NCBI RefSeq assembly: GCF_030653755.1
Contig: NZ_JAURYU010000041.1
Span: forward strand, 1 to 64,000
Source: Methylotenera sp.
GTDB lineage: Bacteria; Pseudomonadota; Gammaproteobacteria; Burkholderiales; Methylophilaceae
Direction: 5' to 3'
Length of the DNA: 64,000 nt
Shown here one piece after another: positions 27,901 through 36,216 of this stretch. A program made the position numbers and the translations under genes. Position 1 is the stretch's first letter; every line of letters starts with the position of its first letter. The notes beneath the pieces are model-generated. The model made no database searches. It worked only from the letters and a program-made list of their open reading frames with translations, and was not told where the DNA came from.

Positions 27901-28055
27901 GCACCAGGGTAAGTTGCTGTAATTAATACCGTTGGCGGCGCAATTTGCGGATACTGTGCAATCGGTAACTTTAGTGCTGCAGCTAAACCTGCAAGCACGA
28001 TGATGATAGACAATACGCTCGCAAAAATAGGCCGCGTAATAAAAAATTTACTCAT
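24900..28055 (-). CDS. acrB: RND multidrug efflux transporter, AcrB/MexB (HAE1) type
   Basis: 1051 residues, full length for the HAE1 family. It starts MSKFFITRPIFASVLSIIIVLAG. Transmembrane blocks are near the N-terminus, at 340-560 and at 865-1030, and the proton-relay segment GIVVDDAIVVLENVERLMEE carries two essential aspartates. The second half repeats the fold (GLAAKNAILIVEFA with the relay lysine). It pumps hydrophobic drugs or solvents from the periplasm using proton entry. It lies between the adaptor and outer-membrane genes; the repressor gene and operators are upstream of the adaptor. Confidence 0.96.
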   Translation of the reverse strand: MSKFFITRPIFASVLSIIIVLAGLAAALKLPIAQYPQIAPPTVLITATYPGASAETLSKTVAAPIEEQLSGVEGLLYFNSSADSSGTLTITATFEVGTDVNQATFNVSNRVNIALPRLPDEVRRTGLVVQKRSNDILLVVMLTDKQKKYDTLFLSNYATLNVLDEIKRIKGVGDATIFGAQDYSMRIWLRPDRMAQLGVTTTDIANAIRSQNAQYAAGKIGQDPSPSNQQLVYTVTAKGRLIDPAEFGNIIIRADGQRGVLHLKDVARIELGSQSYNVRTTLDGTPGVGIPIFLQTGANALDTAEAVKAQMSELKQRFPEGIDWEVPYDTSDFVKASIIEVLKTLGEAMVLVVLVVFLFLQSWRATLIPIIAVPISLIGTFAGLWLFGFSINTLTLFAMVLSIGIVVDDAIVVLENVERLMEEENLSPIKAAVKSMEQVSAAVVAIVLVLCAVFIPVAFLGGIAGEMYRQFAVTVAVAVVISGVVALTLTPALCAVLLKKTHGESAFFKAFNRTFLRFTHLYTATVNLTLHHKIIGTIVFAAIIALVAVLLKVIPGSFVPPEDQGYVISAVIMPDGATLSRTSQTTENVRAAIAQDPAVAHEFAVNGFDLIGGGNKTSAATMFVRLKDWSAREATADDIVKKLFGIGMQQPDGMAIAFNPPAIRGLGSSGGFELYVQTRGDSDPARLAAVVNNLIEELKKEPRLTEINTFFRPTVPQLFLEVDEAKAISQGVPVSSIYDTLQSTMGSLYVNDFNKSGRTYRVQLQAEAEYRMKAEDLGKVYVRSDKGLMVPLSALSKVSYIVGAEQLERYNGLLSAKVLGKGSSGVSSGDAIEMVEKIAEASLPDGYQIAWTGQAYQEKRTGSAAVFAFGFAIIMVFLILAAQFETWALPLAVIMAVPFALAGALLSVLLRGMPNDIYFQIGLITLVGLAAKNAILIVEFASQKMEEGMPVAEAALEAARLRFRPIVMTSMAFVLGIVPLVIATGAGAAARQSMGTGVFGGMLLATFVATIFIPLFFTWLSNKNVHRKHHEVPDDELAVVTSGDAENKGAV

Positions 28056-28100
28056 ATAGATTCTCGATTAAGCCTGTTGTTTTAGCTATTAGTAATAAAC

Positions 28101-29348
28101 TTATTTAGAACCAGCTGATTCATTAGTTTCCAGCGCTGAGCTAGCACCAGATTCGCTTAGCGGATGCGGAGATACTGTTGCACCAGGACGCAACTTGATA
28201 ATATTATCGACGATTACTTTATCTCCAACTTCCAGACCACTTAAGATTACCCAGTCTTTACCAACCCAATTACCAGCAACAATCGGTTTAATCATCACTT
28301 CATTTTTATCATTGGCTATATACACAAACTTGCCTTGATCATTACTTAAGACTGCCGTTTGTGGCACAACAAACACACCATCTTTTTTCCCAGTGATGAC
28401 TCTAATGCGAACAAACTGACCAGGTAACAAACGTTTATCATCGTTATCAAAGGTAGCACGTAGCAACTGAGTGCCTAATTCCGGGTCGATACCACTAGCC
28501 GCAAAGTTTAACTGACCTGATTTTGGGTACTCTTCCCCGCTAGGCAGAATCAACCTTACATCCTTAACGCTTTTTTGCGTCAACGGACCTCCCAACTGCG
28601 CCAACTCAGCATCAGACAAACTAAACCTTACCCAAATTGGACTAATCTGACTGACAGTGCTTAATAGACTTGTATTAGCGCTAATTAAAGCACCTTCTGA
28701 CAACTCAAATCTGCCAGCCACACCAGATAAAGGTGATGTTACTGTCGTGTAAGATAAGTTCAACTCAGCCTCACGCACGGCAGATTCATATTGAGCCAGA
28801 CCAGCTAACGCCAATGTACTATCAGAGCTAGCATTATCTGCCTCACGCTGACTTACTGACTGAGTTGCAACTAGCGCTTGTAAACGTTGGGATTCACGCT
28901 GTGCTTGGTCTAATCTTGCTTTTTGTTGTGCCAATTGTGCTTTGGCATTTGATAACGCAATTTGATAAGGCACAGGATCAATTAAAAACATTGCCTGACC
29001 AGCTTTTATTGGTGCGCCTTCTTCAAATAGCTTTTTAAGCAGAATACCGCCAACCCGCGGTCTAATCTCTACTTCTTTAGCACCTTCTGTTTGGGCAACG
29101 GCTTCAGCACTCATCGGTACACTAGTTGGCTCCATAGTAACTACACTGACTGGCATTGGTGGCATACCTTGTGCTGGTACAGGATTTTCCTGCTTACTAC
29201 AAGCAGCAAGCATAGACATAGCGAGAATACCAATAAGCGCCAACATCATTCCAGATGTGACCATGATTCGTTTAACATGAGCACTATGTCCGTTTATAGA
29301 CTGTATGCGAATATGCTGTTGATTATAATTTGCAGCCTTAGTTACCAT
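28101..29348 (-). CDS. acrA: RND efflux periplasmic adaptor lipoprotein (AcrA/MexA type)
   Basis: 415 residues from ATG 29348, which has a GGAG ribosome binding site seven bases upstream; a GTG at 29360 overlaps that site and is less likely. An N-terminal membrane segment ends in lipobox LAAC, followed by the biotinyl-lipoyl half motifs (VEIRPRVGGILLKKLFEEGAPIKAGQAMFLIDP), an alpha hairpin, and beta-barrel parts (LSYTTVTSPLSGVAGRFELSEGALI). The protein bridges transporter and outer-membrane channel. The stretch before the lipobox is longer than usual. Confidence 0.94.
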   Translation of the reverse strand: MVTKAANYNQQHIRIQSINGHSAHVKRIMVTSGMMLALIGILAMSMLAACSKQENPVPAQGMPPMPVSVVTMEPTSVPMSAEAVAQTEGAKEVEIRPRVGGILLKKLFEEGAPIKAGQAMFLIDPVPYQIALSNAKAQLAQQKARLDQAQRESQRLQALVATQSVSQREADNASSDSTLALAGLAQYESAVREAELNLSYTTVTSPLSGVAGRFELSEGALISANTSLLSTVSQISPIWVRFSLSDAELAQLGGPLTQKSVKDVRLILPSGEEYPKSGQLNFAASGIDPELGTQLLRATFDNDDKRLLPGQFVRIRVITGKKDGVFVVPQTAVLSNDQGKFVYIANDKNEVMIKPIVAGNWVGKDWVILSGLEVGDKVIVDNIIKLRPGATVSPHPLSESGASSALETNESAGSK

Positions 29349-29426
29349 TGAAAACTCCACGTTTATTTTTATAACTTATTAATTATTCTATGTTTTTATT
29401 GAAAACAATAGCCATCTGCACTTGCT

Positions 29427-29446
29427 TACATACAGATTTGTATGTA
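29427..29446. promoter_or_regulatory. TetR/AcrR operator 1
   Basis: TACATACAGATTTGTATGTA is a perfect palindrome of eight-base arms around GATT. It closely resembles the AcrR operator of E. coli as I remember it. It lies just downstream of the predicted -10 of the efflux promoter. Confidence 0.85.
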
Positions 29447-29447
29447 T

Positions 29448-29475
29448 ATTATATACAAACAGAAATGTATGTAAA
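29448..29475 (-). promoter_or_regulatory. Sigma-70 promoter of the efflux operon
   Basis: On the minus strand TTTACA (29475-29470) and TATAAT (29453-29448) are spaced by 16 bases. The -10 is a full consensus match and the -35 matches at five of six positions. The predicted start is near 29441, inside operator 1. Confidence 0.75.
29454..29473. promoter_or_regulatory. TetR/AcrR operator 2
   Basis: TACAAACAGAAATGTATGTA repeats the operator-1 design (eight-base arms, four-base spacer) with one mismatch. It covers the -10/-35 spacer of the efflux promoter. The two operator centres are 27 bases apart. Confidence 0.8.
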
Positions 29476-29529
29476 TGCCTAAATGATTTAAAATACGAAC
29501 TAAATACAGTTTTTAACTACGGAATTAAT

Positions 29530-30153
29530 ATGGTCAGAAAAACCAAAGAAGATGCAGAACTAACTCGCCAAAAGATTGTAGATGCAGCACGCTCTGTATT
29601 TCTTGCACGAGGCGTGAGCAAATCTACATTGGAACATATTGCATCACAAGCCAATGTGACGCGCGGTGCCGTGTACTGGCACTTTAATAATAAAGCAGAA
29701 ATTTTTCATGCAATTCGCGAGCAAGTGTTTCTACCGCTGATTGACCGTATGGATGACACATTAGCGATCACAAGTGATAACTCACAAAACCCCCTTGATC
29801 AAATTGAAGCAAGCCTATGCCATACAATACATGAGCTTAATGACAATATTGAGATGCGTGAAATCTACGAAATCATGATGATAAAATGCGAATACGTAGA
29901 TGAGTTTGCATTGGTGCTTCATCAAATATTAAACAACTGCTCAAGCTTAATTCAAAAAATTGAAATTGCTTACGAGCGCGCACAATCACAAAATCTATTA
30001 GCCAGCAAACTGACACCCCGAGCACTTGCACTTGATACTCACCTGTTCTTTGGCGGATTGTTACATATGTGGATTAAAGATGCTGATGGCACTAAATTTA
30101 GATACCAAGCGATTGAACTCATTAAATCGCATATCAATTTACGTAGGAAATAG
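29530..30153 (+). CDS. acrR: TetR family repressor, AcrR-like
   Basis: 207 residues from ATG 29530. The frame is open upstream through the operator region, but MVRKTKEDAELTRQKIVDAA is the family N-terminus. The helix-turn-helix is TLEHIASQANVTRGAVYWHFNNKAEIFHAI (about 33-62). The C-terminal ligand domain includes the AcrR-like ERAQSQNLLA and HLFFGGLLHMWIKD. It most likely represses the divergent RND operon and itself through the two palindromes in the 181-base gap, and releases on drug binding. Confidence 0.93.
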   Translation: MVRKTKEDAELTRQKIVDAARSVFLARGVSKSTLEHIASQANVTRGAVYWHFNNKAEIFHAIREQVFLPLIDRMDDTLAITSDNSQNPLDQIEASLCHTIHELNDNIEMREIYEIMMIKCEYVDEFALVLHQILNNCSSLIQKIEIAYERAQSQNLLASKLTPRALALDTHLFFGGLLHMWIKDADGTKFRYQAIELIKSHINLRRK

Positions 30154-30261
30154 AATGTAAGAAATCTATAGAAAATTTTACAAAAATTCTTCTTACAGAA
30201 AATTCTTGTGGTTCAGTAATTGTAGAGATACCATACGCACATATTAAGCGTTGGAGGCATT

Positions 30262-30585
30262 GTGGCTATTTATACTGGTGAAATTTACGGTAAACAAACC
30301 GCAAGCAAGTTTGTGATGTACAACGTGCTAAAAGTGAGCAAGCAACTTGTTACTTTACAAAATATCGACAATCCACTAAGCCTTTTTGAAACAACTGAAC
30401 AAAAACTAAGCGCATCAGGTTATATCCGTGTCAGTCAAACACCATTTATCGACTTGGAATCCACAACACCAAAACGTCGCAAAGCAGCAAAAAAACCCAC
30501 TCGTTGCCCACTTACTTTTGATTTTTTAGAAGATCGTGCGGATAGTGAACGTCCTGCACCTATCATGCAGGACTTATTTGGCTAG
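30262..30585 (+). CDS. Hypothetical protein, small basic/acidic orphan
   Basis: 107 residues from GTG 30262, preceded by a strong GGAGG ribosome binding site (30254-30258). The N-terminal half is beta-rich (IYTGEIYGKQTASKFVMYNVLKVSKQLVTLQNI). A basic patch PKRRKAAKKPTR (about 69-80) and an acidic end (DFLEDRADSERP) follow. I do not recognise a family. It sits between the TetR gene and the convergent rimO, four bases from the rimO stop. The ribosome binding site and codon quality make it a real gene. Confidence 0.75.
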   Translation: MAIYTGEIYGKQTASKFVMYNVLKVSKQLVTLQNIDNPLSLFETTEQKLSASGYIRVSQTPFIDLESTTPKRRKAAKKPTRCPLTFDFLEDRADSERPAPIMQDLFG

Positions 30586-30589
30586 CATT

Positions 30590-31945
30590 TTAGCTACGTG
30601 GAGGTCCACCTCTTAGATCATGACCATCTGCACTGTAAATTTCCACTTCCACAAAGTCACCCGGCGTTAAACCTTCAGCATCCTCTAAATAGACAACACC
30701 ATCAATCTCTGGTGCATCTGCTTTAGTACGACCGATAGCTTCGATATTACCTTCAACATCGGTCACGATCTCATCAACTAGCACAGTTTGAATGCTACCA
30801 ATTTTGGCGTGTACTTTAGCTGCACTAATCCGTTCCTGCACTTCCATAAAGCGGCTTAGGCGCTCTTGTTTCACTTCTTCAGGCACTTGATCTGGCAAGG
30901 CATTGGCTGCAGCACCATCCACAGCGGAATAAGCAAAACAGCCAACTCTATCTAACTGCGCCTCTTCCATAAAGTCTAGCAACTGCTTAAAGTCATCTTC
31001 AGTTTCTCCAGGGAACCCAGCAATAAATGTACTACGAATCGTAATATCTGGACAGATTTCACGCCACGCTTTAATGCGTGCTAAGTTACTTTCACTGCTT
31101 GCTGGACGCTTCATGGCTTTTAAGATGCGTGGGCTGGCATGCTGAAATGGCACGTCCAAATAAGGCAGAATCAGGCCATCTGCCATCAGTGGAATCACTT
31201 CGTCCACATGCGGATATGGGTATACATAATGCAGACGAACCCAAACACCCAGTTCACTCAAAGCTTGCGTTAACTCTGTCATGCGGGTCTTCACTGGGCG
31301 ACCATTCCAGAAACCTGGTCGATATTTAACATCAACTCCATACGCTGAAGTATCTTGCGAAATCACTAAAATCTCGCTCACGCCAGCATTGACTAGATTC
31401 TCAGCTTCGTTAAGCACTTCACCAATCGGGCGACTAACCAAGTCACCACGCATGCTAGGAATAATACAGAAACTACAACGGTGGTTACAGCCTTCAGAAA
31501 TTTTAAGGTACGCATAATGCTGAGGAGTAAGTCTTACACCTTGTGGTGGTACTAAATCAATAAACGGCTCATGCGGTTTAGGCAGATTGGCATGCACTGC
31601 GGTCATTACCTCTTCTAACGCATGCGGGCCTGTTACTGCAAGTACGCTAGGGTGAGCTGCTTCAACCACGCCCTTTTTGGCGCCTAAACAACCAGTCACA
31701 ATGACTTTACCATTTTTATTAATCGCTTCACCAATAGCATCCAATGACTCTTCAACGGCGCTATCAATAAAACCACAGGTATTGACTACTACTAAATCGG
31801 CTTCATCGTAACTACCAGAAATTTCATAGCCTTCTGCCCGCAATTGGGTGAGAATACGTTCTGCATCTGAGCCAGCTTTAGGGCAGCCTAACGATACAAA
31901 GCCTACTTTAGGCGTGGTGTTTTTGCGTGTAGTACTCATTGTCAT
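30590..31945 (-). CDS. rimO: Ribosomal protein uS12 methylthiotransferase
   Basis: 451-residue radical SAM methylthiotransferase. An N-terminal UPF0004 domain with three cysteines ([24 protein letters not shown]) is followed by the radical SAM motif [15 protein letters not shown] and a C-terminal TRAM domain ([27 protein letters not shown]). Phrases such as [18 protein letters not shown] and [20 protein letters not shown] mark RimO rather than MiaB. It modifies an aspartate of ribosomal protein S12. Confidence 0.96.
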   Translation of the reverse strand: MTMSTTRKNTTPKVGFVSLGCPKAGSDAERILTQLRAEGYEISGSYDEADLVVVNTCGFIDSAVEESLDAIGEAINKNGKVIVTGCLGAKKGVVEAAHPSVLAVTGPHALEEVMTAVHANLPKPHEPFIDLVPPQGVRLTPQHYAYLKISEGCNHRCSFCIIPSMRGDLVSRPIGEVLNEAENLVNAGVSEILVISQDTSAYGVDVKYRPGFWNGRPVKTRMTELTQALSELGVWVRLHYVYPYPHVDEVIPLMADGLILPYLDVPFQHASPRILKAMKRPASSESNLARIKAWREICPDITIRSTFIAGFPGETEDDFKQLLDFMEEAQLDRVGCFAYSAVDGAAANALPDQVPEEVKQERLSRFMEVQERISAAKVHAKIGSIQTVLVDEIVTDVEGNIEAIGRTKADAPEIDGVVYLEDAEGLTPGDFVEVEIYSADGHDLRGGPPRS

Positions 31946-31976
31946 AAAAACCTATAAATCTTAAAAATTAATTCAA

Positions 31977-32201
31977 ATGTATATTATTGCGATTGCTTGG
32001 ATGTATGTTGTTATTTTAATGGCCGCGACTGAAAAATCAGTGACTGCAGGCTTACTTACGTTTACATTCTATGGACTACTTCCCTGCGCCCTACTGCTGT
32101 GGCTGCTTGGTGTAAAACATCGTCGCCATCAACAAAACAAACAATCAATGGATGAAATATCCCACCAACAGGATAGTACCAACCCCCAAGGCGATGAGTA
32201 G
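31977..32201 (+). CDS. Small conserved membrane protein
   Basis: 74 residues. Two hydrophobic helices (about 2-16 and 24-45) are followed by a basic turn (VKHRRHQQNKQ) and a polar tail. The pattern WMYVVILMAATEKSVTAGLLTFTFYGLLP is one I associate with a small betaproteobacterial protein of unknown function. Its last 57 bases overlap the 3' end of the convergent ZIP transporter gene. It is divergent from rimO across 31 bases, so the two starts share a promoter region. Confidence 0.75.
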   Translation: MYIIAIAWMYVVILMAATEKSVTAGLLTFTFYGLLPCALLLWLLGVKHRRHQQNKQSMDEISHQQDSTNPQGDE

Positions 32202-33038
32202 CACCTGACTTAACGTCGCTTTTAGTTCAGTGCGCTTATGTAAGCTAGGAATTAAATCAGCCACTGCCACATACAACATACTTGCAGCTGCCAACCCTAA
32301 AATATAAGGAATCCAACTCATCACATATTGCAATGCAAAATAAGCAATCAGGCCACCCACCAAGGTTGCCAAGCTTGATACTAAATTAAAAATCAACGCC
32401 TGTTTTTTACTATAGCCAGAATGTAACAATATTAAAAAATCACCCACTTCTTGTGGAATCTCATGCGAGATAATCGCAAGGGCTGTGACCACGCCCAACT
32501 TAACATCCACTAAAAATGCTGCTGCAATTAACACACCATCTACAAAGTTATGAAATGTGTCGCCAATCATAATCATCATGCCGCTACGACCACTATCATG
32601 CTGATGATGTGCATGTGCGTGAACTTGCATTAATGAGGGTGCTTTTGCCTTAGATGCCACCTTATACTTTGTGCCGCCCGCATCAGGTTGAGGATGTGTT
32701 AATGGACAATTTTCTTCACTATGGATGGCATGTACTTCACAATGATCACCATGACAATGCCGCCAAATCACCAATTTCTCTAGCACAAAGAACAGTAGCA
32801 ACCCAAATAATAGCGTTGCAGAGATACTTTCTATACTACTCGCTTCACTAAAAGCATGCGGAAGAATTTCTAGAAAAACTGCCCCTAACATTGCACCAAT
32901 TGCATAGCTAACAAGCATAGGAATCCAAGCAGTACGTAGGCTTAATGCGAACAATGCCGCTAAAGATACGCTCAACACTCCACCGATAAAGCTAGAAATG
33001 ATGATCCATGCAAGAATGGGTAACTCTGGAATTGTCAT
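32145..33038 (-). CDS. ZIP family metal transporter
   Basis: 297 residues with about eight membrane segments. A histidine-rich cytoplasmic loop (about 100-170: HCHGDHCEVHAIHSEENC and VHAHAHHQHD) precedes the metal-site helices TFHNFVDGVLIAAAF and ISHEIPQEVGDFLILL, which carry the paired HN/HE ligands of ZIP proteins. It probably imports zinc, possibly other divalent metals. It faces pgeF upstream with 30 bases between. Confidence 0.92.
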   Translation of the reverse strand: MTIPELPILAWIIISSFIGGVLSVSLAALFALSLRTAWIPMLVSYAIGAMLGAVFLEILPHAFSEASSIESISATLLFGLLLFFVLEKLVIWRHCHGDHCEVHAIHSEENCPLTHPQPDAGGTKYKVASKAKAPSLMQVHAHAHHQHDSGRSGMMIMIGDTFHNFVDGVLIAAAFLVDVKLGVVTALAIISHEIPQEVGDFLILLHSGYSKKQALIFNLVSSLATLVGGLIAYFALQYVMSWIPYILGLAAASMLYVAVADLIPSLHKRTELKATLSQVLLIALGVGTILLVGYFIH

Positions 33039-33068
33039 GCAACACTTTTTATATATGAAAGACCGCTA

Positions 33069-33863
33069 TTATAACTGAGCTACCGTCATATCAGCGTTTG
33101 ATTCCAACCAAATCATGCTTGCCATACGTCCCGTCACGTTATCGCGCCTAAAAGAGAAAAAACGAGCTTCATCTGTGTAAGTACAAAAGTCTTCATTTAC
33201 ACTGGCACCATATACTTGCGTCACGCCAATGTTATTAAGTCGCTGCTGTGCAATTAGGTATAGATTACAAAGCCATTTGCCATTCGGATCTTGGTAATTA
33301 ATCGATTTAAACGCCAATTCAGCTTGGCTATCTTTTTCGATAAACTGCTCACGAACATCAATACCTACTTCAAACGCATCTGGGCCAATGGCAGGGCCTA
33401 ACCATACCAATATATCACTGGGCGATACCTGCATTTTATTAACGGCAGCCTCTATCACACCATCACATAAGCCTCTCCAGCCAGCATGCACAGCAGCAAC
33501 TACTGTTCCCTTTTTATCACAAAGTAACACAGGCAAACAGTCGGCCGTCATCGTGACACACACAACATTTTCTTTTGTCGTAAATGACGCATCCGCGTTT
33601 TGCACACAAGTGCTTGTGGCAGCATCAATCACATCTACACCATGCACCTGATTTACCCAAACTGGCTCACTTGGTAAATATGGACTTAATAACTGACGAT
33701 TTTTCGCAACTGCGAGCGGGTCATCTTGTACATGGGCACCCAAATTCAGATTAGTGAATGGAGCAAGACTTACACCACCAAGCCGTGTTGTTTGTAACGC
33801 CTTCACATTAGTCGGTGCAGGCCAATTTAGGTTAATGAATGTAATAGGTGCAAGATTTGTCAT
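33069..33863 (-). CDS. pgeF: Laccase-domain purine nucleosidase/peptidoglycan editing factor (YfiH family)
   Basis: 264 residues of the DUF152/laccase-domain family. Metal-binding motifs are VNQVHGVDVI (His), TADCLPVLLCD (Cys) and AAVHAGWRGLCDGVIEAAV (His). Members were first called polyphenol oxidases, then shown to cleave purine nucleosides or to edit cell-wall precursors, so the in vivo role is debated. It follows rluD by 37 bases, the conserved bamD/rluD-pgeF arrangement. Confidence 0.92.
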   Translation of the reverse strand: MTNLAPITFINLNWPAPTNVKALQTTRLGGVSLAPFTNLNLGAHVQDDPLAVAKNRQLLSPYLPSEPVWVNQVHGVDVIDAATSTCVQNADASFTTKENVVCVTMTADCLPVLLCDKKGTVVAAVHAGWRGLCDGVIEAAVNKMQVSPSDILVWLGPAIGPDAFEVGIDVREQFIEKDSQAELAFKSINYQDPNGKWLCNLYLIAQQRLNNIGVTQVYGASVNEDFCTYTDEARFFSFRRDNVTGRMASMIWLESNADMTVAQL

Positions 33864-33900
33864 GGTTAATCCAGAGACTAGAATTAAACGTGATTAATAG

Positions 33901-35010
33901 TTAAGCGTCATCTTCTAAATCAAGATCAGCATCATCTTCCTCATCGCCATCGTCAAACAGATCTTCATCATCATATTCATAGTCCTCATCAGAAAGATAA
34001 GGCTCCATGCTTAACTCAAAATCTTCCTCATCATCACGTACATCTTCATGACGCATGGCTTCTAACAATACTTTCATATCATCTGCTAGCTCAATTTGCC
34101 ATTCCACAAACTCATTAGTGGCAGGATGAACTAAGCCAAGCTTGATTGCATGTAGCGCCTGACGGTTAAACTGACTCACTGCATCACGCAACGTTTGCGT
34201 CATCGCGCGAATCGGTACAATGCCACGGAAGCCATAAACAGGATCACCAACTAAAGGCGCTTTTAGGTGCTGCATATGCACGCGAATCTGGTGGGTGCGG
34301 CCAGTTTCCAAGTTGCAACGTAGATAAGTTTGCACAGAAAAACGCTCTAATATTTCATATCGTGTAACAGCAGGCTTACCCATTCTGTTAATCGCCATTT
34401 TTGTGCGTGAGCGTGGATCGCGACCAAGTGGCTGATCGACTACACCATTACGCCACAATTGTCCCCAAACAATCGCACGATACTCACGTTTGACTGTGCG
34501 CGCTTGTAACTGACGCACCAAATTTGTTTGTGCACTTAACGTTTTAGCCACAACGAGCAAGCCACTCGTTTCCTTGTCTAAACGATGCACAATACCTGCA
34601 CGGGGCACATCATGTAATTGCGGTGCATGGAACAGTAAAGCATTCAGCAAAGTACCTTCCCAATTACCAGCGGCTGGATGTACAACCATGCCAGCAGGTT
34701 TATTCACAACTAATATATGCTCATCTTCATAAACAATATCAAGTGGGATATCCTGCGCAGTAAATGCATAGGTCTCCGGTTTAACCTGCACATCAACCAA
34801 CACTTTCTCTCCTCCCCACACTTTGGTTTTGGAAGTACTGGGTTTACCATCTACCGTAACTAACCCAGACTTAATCCAAGCCTGTAACCTAGAACGTGAA
34901 TGTTCAGGTAGCAGACGTTGCAAAGCAACATCTAGACGTAAGCCGCCTAACTCGGAAGAAATGGTCAGTGAAATTAGGTTACTAAGAGATTGTTGAGTAG
35001 CGTCTGTCAT
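33901..35010 (-). CDS. rluD: Ribosomal large subunit pseudouridine synthase D, with long acidic C-terminal tail
   Basis: 369 residues. An N-terminal S4 domain (LDVALQRLLPEHSRSRLQAWIKSGLVTVDG) is followed by the RsuA/RluD catalytic domain with AGIVHRLDKETSGLLVVAKT (catalytic Asp) and LETGRTHQIRVHM. It makes pseudouridines in helix 69 of 23S rRNA. The last 45 or so residues (from about 323) are almost all Asp/Glu (EDFELSMEPYLSDEDYEYDDEDLFDDGDEED in part), an extension absent from E. coli RluD. It is divergent from bamD with only 37 bases between starts. Confidence 0.95.
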   Translation of the reverse strand: MTDATQQSLSNLISLTISSELGGLRLDVALQRLLPEHSRSRLQAWIKSGLVTVDGKPSTSKTKVWGGEKVLVDVQVKPETYAFTAQDIPLDIVYEDEHILVVNKPAGMVVHPAAGNWEGTLLNALLFHAPQLHDVPRAGIVHRLDKETSGLLVVAKTLSAQTNLVRQLQARTVKREYRAIVWGQLWRNGVVDQPLGRDPRSRTKMAINRMGKPAVTRYEILERFSVQTYLRCNLETGRTHQIRVHMQHLKAPLVGDPVYGFRGIVPIRAMTQTLRDAVSQFNRQALHAIKLGLVHPATNEFVEWQIELADDMKVLLEAMRHEDVRDDEEDFELSMEPYLSDEDYEYDDEDLFDDGDEEDDADLDLEDDA

Positions 35011-35047
35011 CGGTTATAATTGTGTAAATTCTTAAAGGTGGTTTTGC

Positions 35048-35851
35048 ATGAAGTATATCTCAATTTTAGCTTTTACCTTCCTAGTCAGTGGCTGTGCAAT
35101 TTTTGGCGCACCAACCGAACTTGACGATACAAAAGGCTGGACAGCTGAACGCATCTATCAAGAAGGTGCTGCAAAAATGCAAGACAAAGACTATGACAAA
35201 GCCATCGTTTATTTCCAAAAGCTTGAGTCTCGTTATCCGCATGGCAAGTTTGCCACTCAAGCACAGCTTGAAACCGCTTATGCGCATTATAAAAAACAAG
35301 ATCCTATTTCAGCCGTCGCTGCAGCTGACCGTTTTATTAAACTTCATCCGAACCATCCAAACGTAGATTATGCATACTACCTAAAAGGTCTAGCGGTATT
35401 TAACGAACGCGGCATCATAGAAAAATTTACTAAACAACAAGTGAGCGATCGCGACCCACGCGCCTTGAAGGATTCTTTTGCTACATTTAAGGAACTAGTC
35501 ACACGCTATCCTAAAAGCCGTTATGTCAAAGATTCAACGCAACGCATGATATACCTTGCAAATAGTCTTTCAGACCATGAGCTTCACGTCGCTCGTTACT
35601 ACATGAAACGACAAGCCTACGTAGCAGCAGTTAACCGCGCTAAGTATGTACTGGAATACTACCCACAATCACCATACATTGAAGAGGCCTTAGTGATAAT
35701 GATCAGTGCTTATGATTTAATGGATATGGATGATTTAAAAAACGACACACTGAGAATCTTAAAAACCAATTATCCAGACAGTGTAATGCTGGGTAAAGGC
35801 GTACCTAATGATGAACGCGTTTGGTGGAAATTCTGGGAAAGTTTATATTGA
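35048..35851 (+). CDS. bamD: Outer membrane assembly lipoprotein BamD
   Basis: 267 residues. A lipoprotein signal ends in VSGC (Cys16), followed by five TPR-like repeats (WTAERIYQEGAAKMQDKDYDKAIVYFQKLESRYPHGKF first). FNERGIIEKFTKQQVSDRDPRALKDSF is the family-specific loop. BamD is the essential partner of BamA in inserting beta-barrel proteins; bamB is at 41.7-42.9 kb. The divergent rluD partner is the usual context. Confidence 0.96.
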   Translation: MKYISILAFTFLVSGCAIFGAPTELDDTKGWTAERIYQEGAAKMQDKDYDKAIVYFQKLESRYPHGKFATQAQLETAYAHYKKQDPISAVAAADRFIKLHPNHPNVDYAYYLKGLAVFNERGIIEKFTKQQVSDRDPRALKDSFATFKELVTRYPKSRYVKDSTQRMIYLANSLSDHELHVARYYMKRQAYVAAVNRAKYVLEYYPQSPYIEEALVIMISAYDLMDMDDLKNDTLRILKTNYPDSVMLGKGVPNDERVWWKFWESLY

Positions 35852-35883
35852 ACTAAATCAAACTATGTTTATCCATAATTTTA

Positions 35884-36216
35884 ATGAAGTACTTTAATAA
35901 ATTACCAGGTTTCATTAAAACGCCATCAGGGCTAGAGTGGATTTTATTCAAGAAAATACCACTAATTTTTAGCATTGGTACTGCAATACCATTCATCCCG
36001 ATGCTATTCATCTATTTTGGTAGCGATTCTTTAAGTAGAGATCAACAACAAATAATCTATCAATTACTGGGCGTATTATTCAGCGTCTGGTTTTTTGTTG
36101 GAGCAATCGCGATTGGTTGCATTGTTGTGATGATCATGAAAGGACCTGCCTATGTAGCTGACCCCTATGAGCTCCCTAGCGAGAACAAGAAACTAGAACA
36201 ACACCCTCATTTGTAA
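35884..36216 (+). CDS. Hypothetical two-helix membrane protein
   Basis: 110 residues with two clear membrane helices (about 28-47 and 62-88) joined by a polar loop (GSDSLSRDQQQIIYQ). The C-terminus is a soluble tail containing DPYELPSENKK. I do not recognise a named family. It follows bamD by 32 bases on the same strand and may share its transcript. Confidence 0.75.
   Translation: MKYFNKLPGFIKTPSGLEWILFKKIPLIFSIGTAIPFIPMLFIYFGSDSLSRDQQQIIYQLLGVLFSVWFFVGAIAIGCIVVMIMKGPAYVADPYELPSENKKLEQHPHL

Noticed and set aside
29422-29529. 36-codon upstream extension of the TetR gene
   Set aside because: It covers the two operators and the efflux promoter; the family N-terminus begins at ATG 29530.
30156-30197. 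TGTAAGAA/TTCTTACA inverted repeat after the TetR gene
   Set aside because: The loop is long (26 bases) and no T-run follows, so a terminator call is not supported.
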